From: Polynucleobacter antarcticus
GTDB taxonomy: Bacteria; Pseudomonadota; Gammaproteobacteria; Burkholderiales; Burkholderiaceae
DNA: 64,000 nt
Direction: 5' to 3'
Assembly: GCF_013307245.1 (NCBI RefSeq)
Contig: NZ_CP028941.1
Location: forward strand, 1,240,001-1,304,000
This document shows, one piece after another, positions 26,834-35,527 of this stretch. The first letter of the stretch is position 1; every line of letters starts with the position of its first letter. Under the pieces are notes generated by a model. It worked only from the letters and a program-made list of their open reading frames with translations. It ran no database searches and was not told the origin of the DNA. The position numbers and the translations under genes are program-made.

Positions 26834-27694
26834 TTATAAGTGGGAAATGTCATGAATTTTATAACCTAAGGCTTCTGTGCCATGACGCAATGCAATCCAT
26901 GCAGGCTCTAAAAGATGAGCGATTCCCTTAACCCCAAGTTCAATATGGCGATCAGCATAGACGCCCCCTTTATTAGAGTCACCCACCGAAGGCAAACTAA
27001 ACACTTTGATGCCAGGGTGAATTGTTTCAATCTGCTCCATCAATGGCGTCAAAGTAGATTCAACTCCTTTGGGGACAATAAAACTTTTCTCTCGCCAATC
27101 CTCTTGATGAAAATACTCTTTGTAGAGAGTATCCAAACACCAAGCCATCATGGGAGCAGCCATGACTGGAAATCCTGGCAAAAAATAATGTTCTTGAATA
27201 CGAAAGCCCGGAATTTGGTTATACGGGTTAGGAATAATTTCACTGCCCAATGGAAATTCACCCATCTTGAAACGATGTTGATTTTCTGGAGAATTCAGAT
27301 TAGCTTTAACAGGATCGCCATCTGCCATCGATCGAATACGGCCTGCTATCAGCTCTTGAGCCTGAGGATGTAGTTCAGTTTTTGTACCCAAAGCTAGCGC
27401 GGCACATTTGCGAGTGTGATCGTCGGGAGTAGTACCAATCCCACCCGTACTAAACACCACATCGCCACTGGCAAAGCTTTCTTTTAAGGTAGCCGTAATT
27501 TGTGCTGGGTCATCTGCAACATACTTTGCCCAAGATAGACTCAAACCACGTTCATTTAAGAGCTCAATCAATTTACTGAGATGCTTATCTTGACGACGTC
27601 CAGAAAGAATTTCATCACCAATCACAATTAAGCCGAACCGAGGCGGCTTTAGCTCGGATGAATCAAGACTCCCTCGTATCACTTCATCAGCCAT
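26834..27694 (-). CDS. CinA-like molybdopterin-binding domain protein
   Basis: A 286-residue protein with an N-terminal MoaB/Mog-type molybdopterin-binding fold (GLIVIGDEILSGRRQDKHL, then FSTGGIGTTPDDHTRKCAA), followed by the KVEE-like region of CinA (FPLGSEIIPNPYNQIPGFRI, YFLPGFPVMAAPMM). It lacks the C-terminal nicotinamide-nucleotide amidase domain of full CinA, as in COG1058-only proteins. The biochemical role is uncertain; the domain has been linked to ADP-ribose pyrophosphatase activity in CinA. It overlaps the EI24 gene by 8 bp and is last in a five-gene operon. Its stop abuts the glnA control region. Confidence 0.85.
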   Translation of the reverse strand: MADEVIRGSLDSSELKPPRFGLIVIGDEILSGRRQDKHLSKLIELLNERGLSLSWAKYVADDPAQITATLKESFASGDVVFSTGGIGTTPDDHTRKCAALALGTKTELHPQAQELIAGRIRSMADGDPVKANLNSPENQHRFKMGEFPLGSEIIPNPYNQIPGFRIQEHYFLPGFPVMAAPMMAWCLDTLYKEYFHQEDWREKSFIVPKGVESTLTPLMEQIETIHPGIKVFSLPSVGDSNKGGVYADRHIELGVKGIAHLLEPAWIALRHGTEALGYKIHDISHL

Positions 27695-28547
27695 GATTCA
27701 AAAATTCCCCATCAATTACCCGCGCTTCAATATTTAAAGAATTCTCCAACTCTTGCGCTCGTAAATCTTTTAGAGCTTGTAATAAGAAATGGGCAAACCA
27801 GAGTGCTGCAAAAACAAAAATAATAGAGTAAACCCACAAGGCAACAAAACTCACAATTGGAAATAGCACCAGCGCTAAGGCAGAGGTTGCCCAGAAAAAA
27901 GTGGGTACTGCACCAAGCATGCCAGAAAAAATGCCCATTGCGAGTAAGGGCCAACGATATTTCAACAGCAAAATATCACGCTCTTCAGCACTTGCGTGCT
28001 GAGCTAATACGTCATAAGACATTAAACGCATTGTCAGCCAACCCCACAGTAAAGGCGGCAAAATAGCTACAAACGGAGGCACCCACCAAACTGGCAGCGT
28101 CAACATCACCAACGCCAAACAAATCAATACTGACCATAATGTATACACCACGCTGCCAAAAAATCCTCCACCATTTTTCTTATCTAGGTCCTGATAAGTA
28201 TGCTGCCTGGTAACTCTTCTAATAATCGCAGGCACAGTAGTAAAGGCGATGAGTACCAAAAGGCTAATGGCAATAATAGGAATAAGTAGCATGACAAAAA
28301 AGAGGGGTGCAATCCAGGCACGGGCATTTTCAAAGCCCGCCCAAATTAACCCCTCCTGAATCCAGCTAGTAAAAATAGAAGTGGTTAAAAAAATACTGAG
28401 CATTTCTAATGCTGGTGTCCAGGTCAGCCAAATGAAACAGCCCCACAAAATGGACACTAGCAAAAATGGACGTAAGCTTAACCAAAGCATTTTTGGATGC
28501 ATCGTACCAATCAGCGCTAAGCCAAATGCTTTGATGACTTGCTGCAT
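27687..28547 (-). CDS. EI24 / CysZ-like membrane protein
   Basis: Inner-membrane protein of 286 residues with about five or six hydrophobic segments (for example LSLRPFLLVSILWGCFIWLT near the N-terminus and VLFPIVSFVALWVYSIIFVF). The pattern ALPLL-like PPLLWGWLTMRLMSYDVLAQHA resembles the conserved middle of the EI24/CysZ family (etoposide-induced 2.4 domain). CysZ is a sulfate transporter, but there is no cys gene near, so that role is not assumed. It starts 15 bp after the desaturase-like gene and overlaps the CinA-like gene by 8 bp. Confidence 0.8.
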   Translation of the reverse strand: MQQVIKAFGLALIGTMHPKMLWLSLRPFLLVSILWGCFIWLTWTPALEMLSIFLTTSIFTSWIQEGLIWAGFENARAWIAPLFFVMLLIPIIAISLLVLIAFTTVPAIIRRVTRQHTYQDLDKKNGGGFFGSVVYTLWSVLICLALVMLTLPVWWVPPFVAILPPLLWGWLTMRLMSYDVLAQHASAEERDILLLKYRWPLLAMGIFSGMLGAVPTFFWATSALALVLFPIVSFVALWVYSIIFVFAALWFAHFLLQALKDLRAQELENSLNIEARVIDGEFLNHG

Positions 28548-28562
28548 GCTATCCAGATATTC

Positions 28563-29540
28563 CTATTTATAGTTTGGAAAAAGCACGCGTACAGCATGCT
28601 TCAAACTTTGCCACTGCTGCACAAATATTTGATGAGAAAAAGATAAGTCTCGTACGCCAGTGGGATGAACTTCTTTAGAAAAAATAGCCGTCTTTAACAA
28701 CATGTCCCACCAAGGAAACAGTACACCAAAATTACAGCCCCCTAACACTCCAGGCTTACCTTTTGCTTCGTGACCATAGCCTACTGCATGATGCATACGA
28801 TGAAATAGCGGTGAAACTAAAAGATATTGAAAGAGGCCAAGGTGTACCTTGATGTTTGAATGCTGCCAGCTTTGTATGAGTTGGCTGAGTACTACCAGCA
28901 AGATGAATTGACCTGGCGATACGCCAAACAGTAATGCAAAGAGAGAAAATACTGCCGCGTGCAAGATGTCATCAACAATATGATTCCGATCATCGGACCA
29001 TGCCGTCATCACTGTCTGGCTATGGTGAAGAGCATGCAACTGCCACCACCAATTAAATAGGTGTGAAGCTCGATGATAGAGATACTCCACAAAATCAAGC
29101 AAAACTAAGTAAATACAAAAACTAATTAGAGGAATAGCAGTCAATGGCGGATACCAAGACTCTACGTTTAATCGACTAAAACGGAAGTCGTGTAAGAGTG
29201 CATCCATCTGAAAGAAGAATCCAGATAGAACAATGAAGAATATGCCGTGAAAAATACCTAATCGATGAAATAGCGTATAAAAGATATCTGCTTTAGAAGA
29301 TTTTCCTACATTCTCTTGCACTTCAGCTGGCGCCAATTTCTCCCAATTACGCAGCACAATAACAATCAGAAAAATCTGGATACAGCCGAGCAAGAACCAG
29401 TCCATTCCATCAAAGACATCTTCTGCCCATGGCATTAAATTAAACTGATACAACATCGGCTCCACAAGATGCGCGTACAAGAACTCTTGAACGCTAGCAT
29501 ATGCAGCGGAGATGAAGGAAGTGACAGAATTAAACTCCAT
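28563..29540 (-). CDS. Sterol desaturase / fatty acid hydroxylase family protein
   Basis: A di-iron membrane oxygenase-type protein, 325 residues. The histidine clusters that bind iron are present in order: HRASH, then HALHHS, a later DDRNHIVDD, and HRMHH (LVSPLFHRMHHAVGYGHEAKG). Several hydrophobic segments flank them. Bacterial members act on lipids; the substrate is unknown here, and sterol synthesis is not expected. It lies between a polysaccharide deacetylase (15 bp) and the EI24-like gene (15 bp), pointing to an envelope or lipid role. Confidence 0.88.
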   Translation of the reverse strand: MEFNSVTSFISAAYASVQEFLYAHLVEPMLYQFNLMPWAEDVFDGMDWFLLGCIQIFLIVIVLRNWEKLAPAEVQENVGKSSKADIFYTLFHRLGIFHGIFFIVLSGFFFQMDALLHDFRFSRLNVESWYPPLTAIPLISFCIYLVLLDFVEYLYHRASHLFNWWWQLHALHHSQTVMTAWSDDRNHIVDDILHAAVFSLFALLFGVSPGQFILLVVLSQLIQSWQHSNIKVHLGLFQYLLVSPLFHRMHHAVGYGHEAKGKPGVLGGCNFGVLFPWWDMLLKTAIFSKEVHPTGVRDLSFSHQIFVQQWQSLKHAVRVLFPNYK

Positions 29541-29555
29541 AGCCTTTATTGTGAC

Positions 29556-30326
29556 TTATTTATCTTGTTTAGGCAGAGTGGCGAAGCAAAACCCACGGTT
29601 TTTTAAGTTGATAATGAGTGGCTCCAAAACTGCGGGAGCCCATGGATCTTTTCTAGACCAAATCCCAAGGTGCGCCATGGCAATATCCCCATCCTGAATC
29701 TTAGCGCTGGCCTCCTCCAGTAACCTCTGATTGGGGTGAGTTTGAGAGCTCAGCTCATCCCCCAAAAAGCCTGCTAGATTCCAGCCGATATGTTGATAAG
29801 AGCATTGCTTGCCCATATTGATTAAACGGGGTGAAGTTTTGCCACCAGGTGCTCGCCAAATTTTTTGCAAGGATGAGCCTGTCAGCTCTTTAAAACGATC
29901 ATCTACCCTACGAATTTCCCGGCAGTAACTTGCTTCGTTATACAAAGAGCTTACGCCTGCTTTAGGGCCAAACTGTGGTTTTGCATAGACCTCACCTACA
30001 GGGCCATCTTTTACGAAATAGACATGATCATAGGTATGGCTACCGAAATGATGACCTTCGCGGAGTCGATCTTGCCAATAGCCTTTCCACGAATCATCTA
30101 ATGAAAAGTCACCCTGGGTAGTTTTTTCATTCGCAAGAAAAAATGTCGCTTTCACTTTCTGCCGATTTAAGATGTCAGCAACAGTTTGTGCAACAGCCAT
30201 GTTGCCGGTATCGAAACTCAAATAGACCGTTTTGGTACAACGGGCTTCTTGTGCCAATACCAAGCTAGGGATGATGCATAAAACGACAAAACCCAGCAAT
30301 TGAATAAAAAAGGCATTGAAGTGCAT
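29556..30326 (-). CDS. Polysaccharide deacetylase (NodB homology) family protein
   Basis: Exported carbohydrate esterase-like protein of 256 residues. A signal peptide (LLGFVVLCIIPSLVLAQEA) precedes the NodB domain. Motif 1 reads YLSFDTGN rather than TFDDG, so the first Asp (catalytic base) is present but the second (metal ligand) is Thr. Motif 2 is intact in GSHTYDH with both His ligands. A later IWRAPGGKTS segment corresponds to motif 3. Deacetylation of a cell-wall or surface glycan is plausible; the altered motif leaves activity open. It sits 9 bp after the YVTN propeller gene. Confidence 0.85.
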   Translation of the reverse strand: MHFNAFFIQLLGFVVLCIIPSLVLAQEARCTKTVYLSFDTGNMAVAQTVADILNRQKVKATFFLANEKTTQGDFSLDDSWKGYWQDRLREGHHFGSHTYDHVYFVKDGPVGEVYAKPQFGPKAGVSSLYNEASYCREIRRVDDRFKELTGSSLQKIWRAPGGKTSPRLINMGKQCSYQHIGWNLAGFLGDELSSQTHPNQRLLEEASAKIQDGDIAMAHLGIWSRKDPWAPAVLEPLIINLKNRGFCFATLPKQDK

Positions 30327-30335
30327 GCGCTCTGA

Positions 30336-31358
30336 CTACTCCCAAGCAGCTGATGGAGTAAAGAAAACACCATGCGGAGATTTTCCAACGGGAATAACCG
30401 TCACTAATTTCAAAGAAGGAATATCAATCACGCCTACTTTTTTCGCAAAACGTAAAGTCACCCACAAAGTTTTTCCATCAGGCGTGACCTCCATATCATC
30501 TGGTCCTGCAGGCAAGCCCGTAATATCACCCACCTTTTCTAGGGTTTGCATATTCAACATACTAATCGTTGCGGCTACCCGATTACTTAGGAAGACATGC
30601 TTCTTATCACCTAGTGGACGAAAATTATGCGCCCCCTTGCCTGTAACAATACGCTTAATCTCTTTACGATTTCTCCAATCAATCACTTGTACAAAATCTT
30701 CACCTGTATTTCCAATCAGCAGATATTGATCACCTGGCGTCATCCATAATCCAGCCGGCATTTTGCCTGTGGGCATTTTCCACAGCACAGTCTGAGTTTC
30801 TAGATCTATTGCAGCAAAGTCATTTGAGTCTTGCAGGGTGACAAATGCTATTTTGCTATCGGCCGTAAAAGCAATATGACTTGGCGTCTTACCAAGCTTA
30901 ATAGTCTTAGCCAATTTTAGATCAGTACCTTGAGCGTGATAGACATCTACTCTATCCAGACGGTTACCATTTGCAACAAACCATTTATGGTTGGGTGAAT
31001 AACCAATATGGTACGGATCAATAATGTTGGGAATTTTTCCAGTTAATTCACCCGTGGTGGGACTCATGAGGTCAATGTCATTGCTGACGGCATTGGCAAC
31101 TAATAAGGTCTTCTTATCTGAGGTCATCATTAAGTGGTGTGGCTCTTTACCAACTGGAACCGTCTTAATCACTGTTCGAGTAGGCATATCGATCAAGCTA
31201 ACGGAAGCTTCACCTGAATTAAGCACAATCGCTAACTTAGGCTCTGTCTTTAGATCGGGGGCAGCTTGCACTGCGCTAGCCCCCAATAGGGCCAAGTAGG
31301 TCGCTGTTATTAGGGCTGAAGGAGTGCTTAAGTTTGAATAATCTTTAAATGTATACAT
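30336..31358 (-). CDS. Exported YVTN-repeat beta-propeller protein (YncE-like)
   Basis: A 340-residue protein with a hydrophobic N-terminus (ALITATYLALLGASAVQA, signal peptide) followed by at least seven YVTN-type beta-propeller repeats, seen as recurring TRTVIKTVPVGKEPHHLMM, TGELTGKIPNIIDPYHIGY, KTIKLGKTPSHIAFT and VVTVIPVGKSPHGVFFT-like units. Such propellers act in the periplasm or at the cell surface; the ligand is unknown. The start chosen (MYTFKDYSN, ATG at 31358) is preceded by AAGAGAT; an ATG 6 codons earlier is possible. It heads the operon running to the CinA-like gene. Confidence 0.85.
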   Translation of the reverse strand: MYTFKDYSNLSTPSALITATYLALLGASAVQAAPDLKTEPKLAIVLNSGEASVSLIDMPTRTVIKTVPVGKEPHHLMMTSDKKTLLVANAVSNDIDLMSPTTGELTGKIPNIIDPYHIGYSPNHKWFVANGNRLDRVDVYHAQGTDLKLAKTIKLGKTPSHIAFTADSKIAFVTLQDSNDFAAIDLETQTVLWKMPTGKMPAGLWMTPGDQYLLIGNTGEDFVQVIDWRNRKEIKRIVTGKGAHNFRPLGDKKHVFLSNRVAATISMLNMQTLEKVGDITGLPAGPDDMEVTPDGKTLWVTLRFAKKVGVIDIPSLKLVTVIPVGKSPHGVFFTPSAAWE

Positions 31359-31418
31359 ATCTCTTATTGTAAGCATTCAGGGGTGACTGCATGTCCTTAG
31401 AATCAGGGGGAATTTGTC

Positions 31419-34400
31419 TTATCTCAAGCTAGATAAGACTTTTTCAAGTCGTTTGAGGGACATCGGGGTAGGCGTCTTCAATTCTTGGGCATAAAGAGCA
31501 ACCCTTAACTCCTCAAGCTGCCAACGAAATTCCTGCAAGGGCTCATCATTATTTACTATGTAGCCATGACTCCCCTGGCTATTTTGAATCAGTTTTTGCC
31601 ATGGCCTTGCCACTGACTCCCAATCTTTTTGACATTGGGCATCGCGGACAGGATTAGACCGTAACTTATCGATCCTCAAAGCAATCGCCTTGAGGTAGCG
31701 AGGCAAATGGACTAGCTGGCCATATGGAATACCAGAAATCAATTTAGGAAAAATCAATCCCTGTACTTGTGACTGAATATCTGCATACGCGCTTGGCGAG
31801 GCAGCTTTTGCTTGAGCAAGCTTTTTTTGTAAATCAGCATAGGCTTGTAGCGCCGCCAGGGCATGTTTGGCAATCTCCTGAGCAATTAAAGCCAATCCAG
31901 GTTTTCCAGCCTGCAAGCGATCGGAAAATTGTTCTGCGTTGACCGGCAAGGGGTCAGACATAAAAGCACGCTCCAGGGCAAGATCCAGAATTTGTTCGAT
32001 AAGCGCCTCTACTGAGCCAATATTAATAAAAAGCAGACCCAGCTCACGTATGCCTGGAAGCTGTTTTTGCAAGGCTTTTAAAGTGTCTTTATTCGACAAA
32101 GCAAAAAGACGACGTAGTCCTTGCCAATGGTATTTTCTTGCTTCTAATAAATCATCAAATACCTCGAGATCACATGTGTCACCGCGGTCAACCAAGGCGG
32201 GGTAGCCAAACAAAGTGCGGCTTCCTTTTTGAATTTCTAAAGTCTCCGGCAACTCACCAAACTCCCAACTTCGAAAACCGCCCTGCTCTATCGGACTGGT
32301 AGCGGCTGAAGTGGGGATAGCCTTGTTAACAACAGTACCAAGTGGCACCGCTGGGGTGTCGATACCTAGCTCTTCATGAACAGCCTGTTGAGCAATTGCC
32401 TGAAATGCAGTCCGCGCCTGCTCACCATACTCTGCTCGTAAGCGACTTAAATTACGCTCTAGCTCCAGTTGTCGACCATGCTCATCCACTAAACGAAAAT
32501 TCATGGAGGAATGCAGTGGTAAGGCTTCTGGCCTAAAATCTGCTCGCTTGATTTCTAAGCCACGCTCTTTGCGGATATCAGTAATCAGACTATCTAAAAA
32601 GTCACCTTGACCAAATTGACCTGCATCCAGCATACGATCTAAGAAAGCCTTTGCGTATTCCGGCAAAGGTACACAATGACGGCGTAGTTTTTGAGGAAGC
32701 GTCTTTAGGAGGAGGAGTATTTTTTCCTCACACATTCCAGGTACAAGCCATTCACAACGACGGCCATCTACCTGATTTAGTAAGGTTAGAGGAACCACTA
32801 GCGTCACGCCATCCTTTGGGCTACCTGGTTCAAAGTGATAAGTCAAACTTAGGTCACCGGCGCCAAATCGTATGATTTTTGGATAACGATCTACTGTAAT
32901 ACCCGCTGCTTCATGTCGCATTAAATCCGCTTTAGATAAACGGAGTTGAGCATCATGATTAATAGCGTCATCACCCTCTTTTTTCGCAGGGCGCTTTAAC
33001 CACGCCTTTAGACTGTCTCTACTGAGCACATCTTGCGGAATACGTGAATCATAAAAAGCAAATAACAAGTCGTCATCCACCAATACATCTGGGCGCCTAG
33101 AGCGATGTTCGAGCGCTTCAATTTCTTTAATTAGCCGACGGTTATGCCAGAAGAATTCAAAACTACCAGGGTATTGTTTGCGGGCATCTGCCTCAGTCTC
33201 CCGCATCAGGGCTGGCGTATCCATGCGACCAAACATGCCCTCTTGCACTAGGGCTTGGCTAATGAAGAGTGCGCGCGCCTCAGAGGGATTATGAGGCTCA
33301 AAACGAACACGGCGGCCATGATAGATGGGTAATCCATACAGGGTGCCGCGCTCAAAAATCATTACCTCACCTTGGCGACTATCCCAAAATGGGTCACTTA
33401 AGGAAGTGATCAGGCGATGCGCCGCTACTTTTTCCACCCATTGAGGCTCAATCTTGGCAATCGTGCGGGCATACATTCGGTTTGTTTCTTGAAGCTCACC
33501 TGCCAAAATCCAGGCACCTGCTTTTTTGCCTATGGTTGATCCCGGCCAAATAAACGGCCGAATACCGCGAGCGCCGATATAGCTTCCCGTCTTGCTGCCG
33601 CGCTCTTGAGATTTTTCATCCTCTTCTTTTTTGGCGACATATCCCAATAAGCCTGTAAGTAAAGATAAATGCACTTGCTCATAGGTTGCGGACGAAGGGT
33701 TTTCTTTCCAATCCTTTTCTCCCAACATCGTATGTAGCTGCCCATGAATATCTCGCCATTCACGTAAACGTCGAGGAGATAAAAACTTACTGCGACAAAG
33801 ATTTTCTAATTGACGATTACTGCTTTTATGACGTAAAGCATCGTGATACCAGTCCCACAGTTTTACAAAGCTTAAAAATTCTGAGCGTTCATCAGCAAAC
33901 TGTAAGTGCGCTTGATCTGCAGCTGCAGCCTGATCCATCGGTCGCTCACGAGGATCTTGAGTAGCTAAGGCCGAAGCAATAATGGTCACCTCACGCAAGG
34001 CATGGTGTTCTTTGGCTGCCAAAAGCATACGGCCAATACGAGGATCTAAGGGTAGGTCTGCCAATTGCTTGCCGATAAGGGTCAACTTAAATCGTCGATT
34101 ACTATCTTGACTTTCTGCAGTCAAAACCTCGTCATACTCAATCGCTCCTAACTCATCTAAGAGTTGCACCCCATCTGCAATCGCACGACCCAGTGGTTTA
34201 TCTATAAATGGAAATTCTTGAATTCTGGGTAAACGCAGTGCGCTCATACGTAAAAGTACCGCCGCTAAGGAACTTCGGAGAATTTCAGGATCAGTGAATT
34301 TAGGACGACTGAGATAATCCTGCTCACTAAAAAGCCGAATACAAATACCATCGGATACTCGGCCACATCGACCTGCACGCTGATTGGCTGCTGCTTGTGA

Positions 34401-35510
34401 AATCGGCTCAATTTGTAACTGCTCTACTTTGTTACGGTATGAATAACGCTTGACCCGCGCCAAGCCACTATCAACCACATAACGAATATTGGGTACCGTT
34501 AATGAAGTTTCAGCAACGTTTGTCGTGAGAATGATGCGACGGCCATTTCCAGGACTAAAAACACGCTCTTGCTCCGCTACCGACTGACGAGCAAATAGAC
34601 TTAATATCTCTGGATGAAATCGTTGTTGGAGTACATGGTCTTTTCTGAGTGCTTCAGCACAATCCCGAATCTCACGCTCTCCTGGCAAAAACACTAAAAC
34701 ATCCCCGGCACCAGAAGCGCCCTCTCGCCAGACATTGGCAATCGCCTCAGTCACTGCATCAGGAATTTCTTTTGCTTCCTTAGATGGTTTTTTACCGTCA
34801 GACTTGGCATCGGCTCGAGCCTCGGGCTCCAATGAGATATATCGCTGCTCAACCGGAAAGAGCCTACCGCTAACCTCAATGACTGGGGCAAGCTTGCCAC
34901 CGATCGTAAAGTGATCAGAAAATCGTTGGGCATCTATGGTGGCCGAGGTAATAATGAGCTTTAAGTCTGGACGCTTTGGGAGCAACTGCCTGAGATAACC
35001 CAACAGAAAGTCAATATTAAGACTACGTTCATGGGCCTCATCAATAATGAGGGTGTCATAAGCGCGTAGTTGAGGATCGCGCTGGGTCTCTGCCAGCAAA
35101 ATACCATCTGTCATGAGTTTGATAGAAGCACCTTGACTGGTCTTGTCGGCAAAGCGGATCTGATAGCCGACATCCTGACCAATTGGCGTTCCCAGCTCTT
35201 GCGCGATACGCTTAGCAGTGGCTGTTGCAGCAATCCGGCGGGGTTGTGTGTGCCCGATCAAGTGCCCACCATTCATGGTGCCCCTACCGAGGTCTAAGCA
35301 GATCTTGGGCAGCTGGGTTGTTTTGCCTGAACCTGTCTCCCCACAGACAATGATCACCTGGTGAGAGTTCAAGGCATCTTTGATGATTTGGCGTTGACCA
35401 GATACGGGCAACTCCTCCGGAAAGCGAATCTCTAGGCGCCGCAAGGTGTTGGAACCAGGCACAGCAATCGGGCTTGCTTTGGGTTTTTGTTGGTTTATGG
35501 GCTCTTGCAC
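31419..35510 (-). CDS. hrpA: ATP-dependent RNA helicase HrpA
   Basis: A DEAH-box helicase of 1363 residues, slightly longer than the E. coli protein. Motif I is GETGSGKTTQ (57-66), motif II DEAHERS, motif III SATID, motif V TNVAETSLTV and motif VI QRAGRCGR. Helicase-associated and OB-fold regions follow, then the long C-terminal DUF3418 domain typical of HrpA. HrpA acts on mRNA and has been tied to resolving stalled ribosomes. Its start is only 17 bp from the divergent argA start, so the two promoters must sit within each other's coding sequence or start codons are misplaced. Confidence 0.96.
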   Translation of the reverse strand: MQEPINQQKPKASPIAVPGSNTLRRLEIRFPEELPVSGQRQIIKDALNSHQVIIVCGETGSGKTTQLPKICLDLGRGTMNGGHLIGHTQPRRIAATATAKRIAQELGTPIGQDVGYQIRFADKTSQGASIKLMTDGILLAETQRDPQLRAYDTLIIDEAHERSLNIDFLLGYLRQLLPKRPDLKLIITSATIDAQRFSDHFTIGGKLAPVIEVSGRLFPVEQRYISLEPEARADAKSDGKKPSKEAKEIPDAVTEAIANVWREGASGAGDVLVFLPGEREIRDCAEALRKDHVLQQRFHPEILSLFARQSVAEQERVFSPGNGRRIILTTNVAETSLTVPNIRYVVDSGLARVKRYSYRNKVEQLQIEPISQAAANQRAGRCGRVSDGICIRLFSEQDYLSRPKFTDPEILRSSLAAVLLRMSALRLPRIQEFPFIDKPLGRAIADGVQLLDELGAIEYDEVLTAESQDSNRRFKLTLIGKQLADLPLDPRIGRMLLAAKEHHALREVTIIASALATQDPRERPMDQAAAADQAHLQFADERSEFLSFVKLWDWYHDALRHKSSNRQLENLCRSKFLSPRRLREWRDIHGQLHTMLGEKDWKENPSSATYEQVHLSLLTGLLGYVAKKEEDEKSQERGSKTGSYIGARGIRPFIWPGSTIGKKAGAWILAGELQETNRMYARTIAKIEPQWVEKVAAHRLITSLSDPFWDSRQGEVMIFERGTLYGLPIYHGRRVRFEPHNPSEARALFISQALVQEGMFGRMDTPALMRETEADARKQYPGSFEFFWHNRRLIKEIEALEHRSRRPDVLVDDDLLFAFYDSRIPQDVLSRDSLKAWLKRPAKKEGDDAINHDAQLRLSKADLMRHEAAGITVDRYPKIIRFGAGDLSLTYHFEPGSPKDGVTLVVPLTLLNQVDGRRCEWLVPGMCEEKILLLLKTLPQKLRRHCVPLPEYAKAFLDRMLDAGQFGQGDFLDSLITDIRKERGLEIKRADFRPEALPLHSSMNFRLVDEHGRQLELERNLSRLRAEYGEQARTAFQAIAQQAVHEELGIDTPAVPLGTVVNKAIPTSAATSPIEQGGFRSWEFGELPETLEIQKGSRTLFGYPALVDRGDTCDLEVFDDLLEARKYHWQGLRRLFALSNKDTLKALQKQLPGIRELGLLFINIGSVEALIEQILDLALERAFMSDPLPVNAEQFSDRLQAGKPGLALIAQEIAKHALAALQAYADLQKKLAQAKAASPSAYADIQSQVQGLIFPKLISGIPYGQLVHLPRYLKAIALRIDKLRSNPVRDAQCQKDWESVARPWQKLIQNSQGSHGYIVNNDEPLQEFRWQLEELRVALYAQELKTPTPMSLKRLEKVLSSLR

Positions 35511-35527
35511 CCTATAATTTTCTCACT

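Noticed and set aside
26915..27373. 152-codon plus-strand frame opposite the CinA-like gene
   Set aside because: Antisense to clear MoaB/CinA motifs; no ribosome binding site.
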